A stretch of DNA of 64,000 nt from Paenibacillus sp. GTDB taxonomy: Bacteria > Bacillota > Bacilli > Paenibacillales > YIM-B00363. The stretch spans positions 288,629 to 352,628 of the forward strand of contig NZ_DASQNA010000018.1 in NCBI RefSeq assembly GCF_035645195.1. The letters run 5' to 3'. This document shows positions 28,457-35,362 of the stretch, piece after piece. The notes under the pieces were generated by a model. The model saw only the letters and a list, made by a program, of their open reading frames with translations, was not told the DNA's origin and searched no databases. The first letter of the stretch is position 1. Each line of letters begins with the position of its first letter. The position numbers were made by a program, and so were the translations under genes.

Positions 28457-31429
28457 ATGCAGACGTTCCGATTGAACGGAAGCGCGATTCCGTTCGCCGC
28501 GGGGCAGTCGATCCTCGAAGCGGCGAAGCGGCACGGGGAATATATCCCTCATATTTGCTATCACGACAATCTCGGCGCGATCCAATCGTGCGACACGTGC
28601 TTCGTCGAAGCGGACGGTCAGCTCGTCCGCTCCTGCGCGACGCAGGCGAAGCCGAACATGACGGTGGAGTCGAAGTCGGCGCGCGCCAAAGCGGCGCAGA
28701 GCGAGGCGATGGAGCGCATTCTGACGAACCACGAGCTGTACTGCACGGTGTGCGACAACAACAACGGCAACTGCGTCGTGCACAACACGGCGGAATATTT
28801 CGAGATCGGCCACCAAAAGTACGAATTCAAGCCGAAGCCGTATCCGCCGGACAATTCGCATCCGATGTACCGGTACGAGCCGGACCAGTGTATCCTGTGC
28901 GGCCGCTGCGTCGAAGCGTGCCAAGACCTGCAGGTCAACGAAACGCTGACGATCGACTGGAACCGCGAGCGCCCGCGGGTCGTCTGGGACAACGACGTAC
29001 CGGCGGGTCAGTCGTCCTGCGTCTCCTGCGGCCATTGCGTCACGGTATGCCCGTGCAACGCGCTGATGGAGAAATCGATGTTAGGCGAAGCCGGCTATTT
29101 GACGGGCATTCCGAAGCCGATTCTCGAGCCGATGATCTCCCTCACGAAAGAGGTGGAGCCGGGCTACAAAGAGATTTTCGCCATTTCGGAAATGGAAGCG
29201 GCGATGCGGAAGTCGCGGATTAAACGGACGAAAACGGTGTGCACTTACTGCGGCGTCGGCTGCTCCTTCGAAATTTGGACGAAGGACCGCCATATCTTGA
29301 AGGTCGAGCCGCAGGCGGAAGCGCCGGTGAACGGCGTCTCCACGTGCGTGAAGGGCAAATGGGGCTGGGACTTCGTGAACAGCAAGGAGCGGCTGACGAA
29401 GCCGCTCATCCGAAGGGGAGATACGTTCGTCGAAGCCGAATGGGACGAGGCGCTCGAGCTGATCGCGGCGAAGCTGACCGAGATCAAAGAGCGGGAAGGT
29501 GCCGACGCGATCGGATATATCGCCTCGTCGAAGTGCACGAACGAAGAAAACTATTTGTTCCAAAAGCTCGCCCGCGCCGTCATGGGGACGAACAACGTCG
29601 ACAACTGCTCGCGGTACTGCCAATCGCCGGCGACGGCGGGGCTCATGCGGACGGTCGGCATCGGCGGCGACTCGGGCACGATGCGCGACATTATGAATGC
29701 GGGGCTCGTCATCGTCGTCGGCGCGAATCCGGCGGAGTCGCATCCGGTGCTGGCGACGCGCGTCAAGCGGGCGCACAAGCTGCACGGCCAGAAGCTGGCG
29801 GTCATCGATTTGCGCCGCCACGAGCTGGCGGAACGGGCGGATCTGTTCCTTCATCCGAAGCCGGGCACCGACTTGATCGTCTTGAGCGCGATCACGAAAT
29901 ATATCATCGACCAAGGTTGGGCGGACGAGCGGTTCATCGCCGAGCGGGTGAACGGCTTCGACGAATACAAGCGTTCGCTCGAGAAGTTTACGCTGGAGTA
30001 CGCGGAGACGCATGCCGGCGTGAAGCGGGAGGACATGATTCAGCTCGCTCTGATGATCCGCGACGCGTCGAAAGGGACCTGTATCCTGTGGGCGATGGGC
30101 GTCACGCAGCATCTCGGCGGCACGGATACGAGCACGGCGATTTCGAATTTGCTGCTCGTGACGGGCAATTACGGGAAAACCGGCTCCGGCGCCTACCCGC
30201 TGCGCGGCCATAACAACGTGCAGGGCGCCTGCGACTTCGGCGCGATGCCGGCATGGTTCCCGGGGTACGAAGCTGTCGAAAACGCGAAGACGCGCGAAAA
30301 GTACGAGCGGGCGTGGGGCGCGAAGCTGCCGGAGAAGCCGGGCCTCAACAACCATCAGATGGTCGAGGCGATCCACAAAGGGAAGCTCAAGGCGTTGTAT
30401 TTGTTCGGCGAGGAGATGGCGCTCGTCGACTCGAACATCAACCATGTCGACAACGCGTTCGAAAAGCTCGAATTTTTCGTCGTGCAGGACATCTTCTTCT
30501 CGAAGACGGCGGCGTTCGCCGACGTCGTGCTGCCGGCCGCCCCGAGCCTCGAGAAGGAAGGCACGTTCACGAACACGGAGCGGCGCATCCAGCGGCTGTA
30601 CCGCGTGTTCGAGCCGCTCGGCGAATCGAAGCCCGATTGGGAAATTATCCAACTCGTGGCGAACAAGCTCGGCGCGAATTGGAACTATAAGCATCCGAGC
30701 GAAATTATGGCCGAAGCCGCGAGCCTCGCGCCGATCTTCGCCGGCGTCAGCTACGACCGGCTCGAGGGATTCGGGTCGCAAGTATGGCCCGTCGCCGCGG
30801 ACGGCACGAGCACCGAGCTCTTGTACACGGACCGGTTCGCGTTCCCGGACGGCAAAGCGCGGCTGTTCCCGGTCGATTGGACGCCGCCGTTCGAGCCGGG
30901 CGAGGATTACGATTTGCACCTGAACAACGGGCGGCTGCTGGAGCATTTCCACGAAGGCAACATGACGTACCGCGTTCCCGCGATCGTCGTGCGCACGCCG
31001 CATCCGTGGGTCGAGGTGTCGCCGGAGCTCGCGCAGGAGCGCGGCATCGCCGACGGCGCGCTCGTGAAGCTCTCTTCCCCGTACGGCGAAGTCGAGGTGC
31101 GCGTCGTCGTCACCGGTACGGTGCGCGGCAACGAGCTGTATTTGACGATGAATTCGCGGGAGGATCACGAAGCCGTCAACCGGCTCACGAGCAGCTACCA
31201 CGACAAGGTGACGCATACGCCGAATTACAAGGAAATGAGCGTGCGCATGGAGGTGCTGGAGCGCGAGGGCGACAGCCCGCTGCCTCCTAGCAATCATCGA
31301 TTCGGCCACAGGCAAGGGCAGATCGGCGTGCGCGTTGAGGAGAAGTGGGAACGGCCGGATTACGTGCCGATTCCGGAATTCGTGCGACAGGAGGGCGGGA
31401 TCTATGGCGAAGGCCATCCGGCGAATTGA
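28457..31429 (+). CDS. fdhA: Formate dehydrogenase alpha subunit, YjgC type (Cys form)
   Basis: 990 aa. Oxidises formate to CO2 with a molybdenum or tungsten bis-MGD centre. Domain order: 2Fe-2S ferredoxin (residues 1-80, CYHDNLGAIQSCDTC), His/Cys-type and 4Fe-4S ferredoxin domains (YEPDQCILCGRCVEAC, SCVSCGHCVTVCPCN), then the molybdopterin oxidoreductase with its own CTYCGVGCSF cluster. The metal ligand is a cysteine, Cys388 in NCSRYCQSPATAGL, so no selenocysteine is needed. I start at ATG 28457 behind AAAGGGG; an ATG at 28427 would add 10 residues. It is cytoplasmic (no signal peptide), and its 3' end overlaps the DUF1641 gene by 26 nt, matching B. subtilis yjgC-yjgD. Confidence 0.95.
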   Translation: MQTFRLNGSAIPFAAGQSILEAAKRHGEYIPHICYHDNLGAIQSCDTCFVEADGQLVRSCATQAKPNMTVESKSARAKAAQSEAMERILTNHELYCTVCDNNNGNCVVHNTAEYFEIGHQKYEFKPKPYPPDNSHPMYRYEPDQCILCGRCVEACQDLQVNETLTIDWNRERPRVVWDNDVPAGQSSCVSCGHCVTVCPCNALMEKSMLGEAGYLTGIPKPILEPMISLTKEVEPGYKEIFAISEMEAAMRKSRIKRTKTVCTYCGVGCSFEIWTKDRHILKVEPQAEAPVNGVSTCVKGKWGWDFVNSKERLTKPLIRRGDTFVEAEWDEALELIAAKLTEIKEREGADAIGYIASSKCTNEENYLFQKLARAVMGTNNVDNCSRYCQSPATAGLMRTVGIGGDSGTMRDIMNAGLVIVVGANPAESHPVLATRVKRAHKLHGQKLAVIDLRRHELAERADLFLHPKPGTDLIVLSAITKYIIDQGWADERFIAERVNGFDEYKRSLEKFTLEYAETHAGVKREDMIQLALMIRDASKGTCILWAMGVTQHLGGTDTSTAISNLLLVTGNYGKTGSGAYPLRGHNNVQGACDFGAMPAWFPGYEAVENAKTREKYERAWGAKLPEKPGLNNHQMVEAIHKGKLKALYLFGEEMALVDSNINHVDNAFEKLEFFVVQDIFFSKTAAFADVVLPAAPSLEKEGTFTNTERRIQRLYRVFEPLGESKPDWEIIQLVANKLGANWNYKHPSEIMAEAASLAPIFAGVSYDRLEGFGSQVWPVAADGTSTELLYTDRFAFPDGKARLFPVDWTPPFEPGEDYDLHLNNGRLLEHFHEGNMTYRVPAIVVRTPHPWVEVSPELAQERGIADGALVKLSSPYGEVEVRVVVTGTVRGNELYLTMNSREDHEAVNRLTSSYHDKVTHTPNYKEMSVRMEVLEREGDSPLPPSNHRFGHRQGQIGVRVEEKWERPDYVPIPEFVRQEGGIYGEGHPAN

Positions 31430-31922
31430 GAAGGCGCCGCTCGATCCGGCGCAGGAGCGGCGCCGGGCGGCGGACGAGTTGGCGCAGAAGGCGGCGGACG
31501 GCGCGGACGCGCTCGGCTCTTTGGTCGAGCTTCTGCAGGAGGCGCATCGGGCCGGCCTGCTCGACGCCGCGAACGGGCTGCTGAAGGCGCGGAGCGAAGT
31601 GGCGCAAATCGCGATCGAGCAGCTGAACCAGCCGAATATGCACCAGACGATCAAGAACGCGATGGGCGCGGTCGGCTTCCTCGGGCGCATACCGGCGGAG
31701 GAGACGAGCCGCATGCTCGAGGGCGTGTCGCGGGGTCTAACCCGCGTCGCCGAGCAGCGCGAGCGCGGAACGAAGCCGCTCGGACTGCTGGGGCTGCTCG
31801 GCGCGATGCGCGATCCCGACGTGCAGGCGGCGCTGGGCGCGGCGCTCGCGTTCGCCCGCGGCTTCGGCGAGGCGCTGCGGCAGCGGCCCGAACCGTCCCC
31901 GCCGGGAGGTGCGGCGCAATGA
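31404..31922 (+). CDS. DUF1641 protein (YjgD-like), formate dehydrogenase partner
   Basis: 172 aa, highly charged and alanine-rich, mostly helical. DUF1641 proteins are encoded immediately after FdhA-type genes in Bacilli (YjgD) and are thought to be formate dehydrogenase accessory or partner proteins; a biochemical role is not settled. The C-terminal part GLLGLLGAMRDPDVQAALGAALAFARGFG is the conserved family tail (residues 130-160). ATG 31404 sits 26 nt inside fdhA with GGAGGG upstream, so translation is coupled. The stop overlaps the next ATG by 4 nt. Confidence 0.87.
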   Translation: MAKAIRRIEKAPLDPAQERRRAADELAQKAADGADALGSLVELLQEAHRAGLLDAANGLLKARSEVAQIAIEQLNQPNMHQTIKNAMGAVGFLGRIPAEETSRMLEGVSRGLTRVAEQRERGTKPLGLLGLLGAMRDPDVQAALGAALAFARGFGEALRQRPEPSPPGGAAQ

Positions 31923-32143
31923 AAATCGCGACCGTTTACGTCAAGGGCATACAGGGCGATCAGGATGCGAAAGCGGTCAAAGACGCGTTGACGGACGTAT
32001 GGGGCGTCGTCCAGGTGGACGTCGATCCGCGGAACGGAACAGCGTGCGTCCGATTCGACGAAGAGGCCGCATCCGAAATCGACATCGTGCAGGCCGTCGT
32101 CGACCAAGGTTACGAAGCGGAAGGGAGCGGGCCGAATGCGTAG
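31919..32143 (+). CDS. Small HMA-like ferredoxin-fold protein lacking the CxxC metal site
   Basis: 74 aa. The pattern MKIATVYVKGIQG, then DAKAVKDALTDVWGV, then VQVDVDPRNGTACVRFD, then IVQAVVDQGYEAEG follows the beta-alpha-beta-beta-alpha-beta layout of heavy-metal-associated domains. The metal loop GMxCxxC is replaced by GIQGDQDA, so classic copper-type binding is not expected. The start overlaps the DUF1641 stop (ATGA). Third gene after fdhA; probably a protein-protein or allosteric module of the formate dehydrogenase system, which is inference only. Confidence 0.75.
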   Translation: MKIATVYVKGIQGDQDAKAVKDALTDVWGVVQVDVDPRNGTACVRFDEEAASEIDIVQAVVDQGYEAEGSGPNA

Positions 32144-32294
32144 CGTATGCGAAATATGCGGAGGCGCGGAGGAGATAAGTCCGGAGCTTGCCGGGACCGA
32201 GGCGGAAGCCGCGTTCGAACGGCTTATCGTCTGCGCCGGATGCATGCGGGACCGGCACGGGGACGAAGCGGCCGGCGGCGCGTCGGAAGGGTGA
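32136..32294 (+). CDS. 52-aa protein with two CxxC pairs, end of formate dehydrogenase operon
   Basis: Begins MRSVCEICGGAEEISP and contains IVCAGCMRDRHG, so CEIC (5-8) and CAGC (33-36) form a probable zinc ribbon or small Fe-S knuckle. ATG 32136 overlaps the upstream stop (32141-32143) by 8 nt and has AAGGGAGCGGG in front. The two cysteine pairs, the overlap and the terminator-like hairpin right after it argue that it is real although it is very short. I do not recognise a named family; a metal-handling or cluster-related role for formate dehydrogenase is inferred. Confidence 0.68.
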   Translation: MRSVCEICGGAEEISPELAGTEAEAAFERLIVCAGCMRDRHGDEAAGGASEG

Positions 32295-32298
32295 ACGA

Positions 32299-32330
32299 CG
32301 GAAGGCTCATGCGCATGCATGAGCCTTCCG
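32299..32330 (+). terminator. Strong hairpin ending the formate dehydrogenase operon
   Basis: 14-bp perfect stem CGGAAGGCTCATGC / GCATGAGCCTTCCG around GCAT, followed by CTGTTT. The T tract is weak but the stem is very stable. Confidence 0.65.
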
Positions 32331-32367
32331 CTGTTTATGGGGACGGTTGTACAGTTGCGTCGAAGCT

Positions 32368-32529
32368 TCACTGGGGAAACTGTTTGTCCCCGGATTTATT
32401 GAAATCCTGCCACACATGCTGGTTGTCGTATTCCCAAGTATCCCGATGAATCGCGCGGTTCAAGCCGTACACCGCGCCGCCGAGCAGCGCCAGCAGCCCG
32501 ACGGTCCAAAGCACAAATTCGATGATCAT
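32368..32529 (-). CDS. 53-aa membrane protein
   Basis: Begins MIIEFVLWTVGLLALLGG, a single membrane helix (residues 3-25), followed by a polar tail rich in Asp/Gln/His (about 30 residues). The ATG has AAAAGGAGG 8 nt upstream and a -10 with a cre-like site lies above it, which supports a real gene despite its size. I do not recognise the family. Single-helix proteins of this size often modulate membrane complexes, but nothing here indicates which. Confidence 0.65.
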   Translation of the reverse strand: MIIEFVLWTVGLLALLGGAVYGLNRAIHRDTWEYDNQHVWQDFNKSGDKQFPQ

Positions 32530-32557
32530 TTCGGCATCCTCCTTTTCCTCGCTGGAA

Positions 32558-32581
32558 TGGAAAGCGCTTACGTATATTATA
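32558..32581 (-). promoter_or_regulatory. -10 element with cre-like site for the 53-aa gene
   Basis: On the minus strand TATAAT (32581-32576) is followed by CGTAAGCGCTTTCCA (32572-32558), a good cre match overlapping the expected transcription start, so CcpA repression is likely. No convincing -35 is seen. Confidence 0.5.
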
Positions 32582-32637
32582 TTCCAATTTCGTTTCGTTG
32601 TCGTTAACAATTTTGTCACATTTATGGAGATCCCAAA

Positions 32638-33657
32638 TCATCTCTGCGTCAATTCATTTCGGTCCGGGGACAGCGGCGTCTGTTCCAACCAGCGATTTTT
32701 GATCATTAATTTCGCTCCCGCTTCCGCATACCGGCCTACTTCAGCGACTAGCCGCGCGTAAACGCCGTGAATGTCGTGTCGCTGACTGCCGGAAATGGCT
32801 GCCCCGTAATTGTAAATTCCCAAAGCGTTCAGACCGGTTATATGGTAAAGCATCAATCGATCCGAAAAAGGAGGGGTCTGAGAATCCATCACGTCATGGT
32901 CCCAAGACATAGGCGACGGCAAGTTTTCTCTCTTAAGCATATTGCTGAACACTTCGTATTGTTTCGTTGCGATTTCCCTTCCGCGAATGAAATACTCCCG
33001 CAATTCATCGGAACGGGCGACTTGACTGAAACCCATGACAAGAGCCTTCCCCAACGCATTAGTCTGGATGTTCGAGAAAATATGCGTAATTTCCAGCGCG
33101 TTGAGCGGTCTGATCTCGCCTAGGAACCCTGCGAGAAATTTTTCCGATTCGACGAATTCGGACTTGTGCGGAATCGTGATGTACGGCGGGCGGATAAATA
33201 GTCCTTTGGACAAAGACACCTCCGCCACCTTGTTGTACAGTTCGGTTAATTTCACGATACTATCCGACACCAGCTCGCGAACGTCGCTTCGGGCGATGTT
33301 CGGCAATGCGACGCCATATAAGCTGAAGCCGCCTTTGGTCGTTTGGTGAAGGTAATTCAAAAAGAAGCTGTCCGAAAACAATCTCGGCGCGTCGAGATCG
33401 ACGTCTTGATCCGAAAAACCGATCGGCACGGAAAAATCCTCGGCTTTAAAAATATCGGAGACCGCGGCCGCGACTTGTTTGGAAAAAGCCAGCGCATATT
33501 CCAGCAAGGCTTTGATTTCAAGATCCTCAACGTGACGAAGGAAATAACTTAGCACGCAAACCGACATCGTATTGCCGATGTACGCCCCCCATAAATTCGC
33601 AATTTCCGCGGACGTCAATCGTATGTTGTGTTGGGTATAATGATCTTTCGTGTGCAT
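32638..33657 (-). CDS. DUF3231 family protein
   Basis: 339 aa made of two similar halves of about 165 residues, each opening with an LTSAEIANLW-like helix (first) or LNALEITHIFSNIQTNALGKAL (second), typical of DUF3231 proteins found in Bacillus and Paenibacillus spores; each half is predicted to be a four-helix bundle. Function is unknown. I use ATG 33657, 7 nt after AAGGGGAC, over an upstream ATG at 33714 without a ribosome site. Codon use looks less GC-rich than neighbouring genes. It is divergent from the SLH-like protein gene. Confidence 0.85.
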   Translation of the reverse strand: MHTKDHYTQHNIRLTSAEIANLWGAYIGNTMSVCVLSYFLRHVEDLEIKALLEYALAFSKQVAAAVSDIFKAEDFSVPIGFSDQDVDLDAPRLFSDSFFLNYLHQTTKGGFSLYGVALPNIARSDVRELVSDSIVKLTELYNKVAEVSLSKGLFIRPPYITIPHKSEFVESEKFLAGFLGEIRPLNALEITHIFSNIQTNALGKALVMGFSQVARSDELREYFIRGREIATKQYEVFSNMLKRENLPSPMSWDHDVMDSQTPPFSDRLMLYHITGLNALGIYNYGAAISGSQRHDIHGVYARLVAEVGRYAEAGAKLMIKNRWLEQTPLSPDRNELTQR

Positions 33658-33781
33658 GAACGGCGTCCCCTTGCTTGGTTGAGTTTGGTTGTAGGATGGC
33701 TGATAGCTTTGCAAAATATACAGACTATGGAACTTTATGGGTTGTTAATTAGGCTCTTAGAGGGGCTCCAACATTTTATTG

Positions 33782-33811
33782 TTGCCTTTACATAATTTAA
33801 CCATGTAAAAT
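33782..33811 (+). promoter_or_regulatory. Promoter of the SLH-like gene with inverted repeat in spacer
   Basis: TTGCCT (33782-33787), 18-nt spacer, TAAAAT (33806-33811). TTTACAT (33787-33793) and ATGTAAA (33803-33809) form a 7-bp inverted repeat across the spacer, a possible operator. Confidence 0.45.
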
Positions 33812-33838
33812 AGTGGAACATTGTAGAGGAGGGATAGG

Positions 33839-35188
33839 ATGAGAAACCTTACAGCACCTGTTATGCGGCGTTTCGCCGCAGCCAGCCTTGCGTTCGCGAT
33901 CGCCGGCGCGTTGGCGCTGCCCGCATCCGCCGCCGCGTCCGGGGAAGACGCAGCGGATTACGCGCTGTTCCTGCAGGCGAAGCACGACATCGCGTTCGAC
34001 GGCGCGACGACGAAAGGGGAGTTCCTCGCCGCGCTCGCGGATACGCTGTCGCTGACGGCGCCCGAAGAAGCGGTCGCGTTCGCGGACGTCGCCGCGAACA
34101 ATCCGGCGTACGCCGCCGCGGCGGCATTGTACGACGCCGGCGTCATTACGTCGACGACGGTGCAGCCGGACGCGGCGCTGACGGCGTCGATGGCCGTGTT
34201 CCTGGCTGTGAAAGCGGCCGGGCTGAAAGAGCTGGCGTACACGTATCCGGCCGCCAAGGTCGAGGCGTCGCTGGCGAAGGCGTCGCTCAAGGCATCCGCC
34301 TACACGCCGCAGGCGGCGAAGGAGATCGCTGCGGCGATCGATACGGGACTGCTGCCGGAGTCGTATTATGCGGAGCTGAAGGAGGACAAGCCTGCGTCCG
34401 AAGCCCTCGTCGCGGTGCTGCTCGGAAAAGTGCTAAGCTTCAACGATACGTACAAGCATTACCTCGGGCGCGCGAGCGATGCCGATATTTTCGTCAAGCT
34501 GCAGGACGCGTATCGGACGTCGGACATCATCCAAGCTCCGGGGCTGCAGCACATCGTCGATACGGCGCTGAAGCAGGGGCTGGTAACCGGCTATAACTTG
34601 AAGGATTCCCGCTATGATCCGAATTTCGTCGATTCGCTGGCGCTGACGTACGGTCACGACAACTTGAAGCATGCGCTGCAGCTCGTCGGCTTACTTCGCG
34701 GCGAGGGCATCGACGCGCTCGTGCAGTTCGAGCCGAAAACGTCCGCGTTCCTGTACTTGAAGGAATGGGGGGAGCCGTCGCAGTCCGATTCGTTCCGAGT
34801 GGTGCAAATCGAGAACGGCAATTACATCGCGTACGCGAAGGAATACGACATCTCGTTCGAGTTCGAGACGGCCGCGGACAAAGCGCGCTTCCAGGACATC
34901 GTGCTCGCCTACGCGAAGAAAAACAGCGACGACGCGACAGGCTTGATCGCCAATTCGTGGTGGCAGCCGCTGTATTATTCGAACACGGAGCTAGCAGGGT
35001 ACGACCTGATCTCGAACAATAAAATTCGGGGGGACGGGCCGTTCTACGCGCAGTCGTTCTCGCTGAACGACCAGTCGGCCGCGATATCGGAAGGCTTCCA
35101 GTCGCTCGATTCGAAGCTCGAGGTGGAGACGTACACCTTCTGGGTGGACCCGCCGTTTTACCGTTACCTGAACGGAGAATCGTTGTAA
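33839..35188 (+). CDS. Secreted protein with degenerate SLH-like N-terminus
   Basis: 449 aa. A signal peptide (RRFAAASLAFAIAGALALPASAAA) is followed by two stretches resembling surface-layer homology repeats (TTKGEFLAALADTLSL ... AFADVAANNPAYAAAAALYDAGVIT, residues 60-115), then an alanine-rich helical segment, and a C-terminal domain of about 200 residues with no recognised family (SSWWQPLYYSN-like aromatic region near 380). Probably cell-surface associated. The ATG has GAGGAGGGA upstream. A terminator follows. Function unknown. Confidence 0.75.
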   Translation: MRNLTAPVMRRFAAASLAFAIAGALALPASAAASGEDAADYALFLQAKHDIAFDGATTKGEFLAALADTLSLTAPEEAVAFADVAANNPAYAAAAALYDAGVITSTTVQPDAALTASMAVFLAVKAAGLKELAYTYPAAKVEASLAKASLKASAYTPQAAKEIAAAIDTGLLPESYYAELKEDKPASEALVAVLLGKVLSFNDTYKHYLGRASDADIFVKLQDAYRTSDIIQAPGLQHIVDTALKQGLVTGYNLKDSRYDPNFVDSLALTYGHDNLKHALQLVGLLRGEGIDALVQFEPKTSAFLYLKEWGEPSQSDSFRVVQIENGNYIAYAKEYDISFEFETAADKARFQDIVLAYAKKNSDDATGLIANSWWQPLYYSNTELAGYDLISNNKIRGDGPFYAQSFSLNDQSAAISEGFQSLDSKLEVETYTFWVDPPFYRYLNGESL

Positions 35189-35198
35189 TTTTGCCGCG

Positions 35199-35230
35199 GC
35201 CCGGACGAATTTGTCGTTCGGGCTTTTTTT
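35199..35230 (+). terminator. Terminator after the SLH-like gene
   Basis: 10-bp stem from GCCCGGACGA to TCGTTCGGGC (one G-T pair), 5-nt loop, seven Ts. Confidence 0.88.
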
Positions 35231-35362
35231 CGTGCGTTCGAACCGCCGATGCGGGAAAATAGACGTTCGCCGTTACGCCCGATATGGTACAATATGGATT
35301 GCGCATGAAGATGTATGCGCTTTCCATGAGAATCGACTACGATCGGTCTAGCGGGTGAGACG

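Noticed and set aside
29612..29623. Selenocysteine in formate dehydrogenase
   Set aside because: The active-site position is a TGC cysteine codon; there is no in-frame TGA at the motif.
29081..32371. 1096-aa open frame antisense to fdhA
   Set aside because: Composition is Arg/Ala-rich shadow coding opposite a well-recognised enzyme; no ribosome site or domain.
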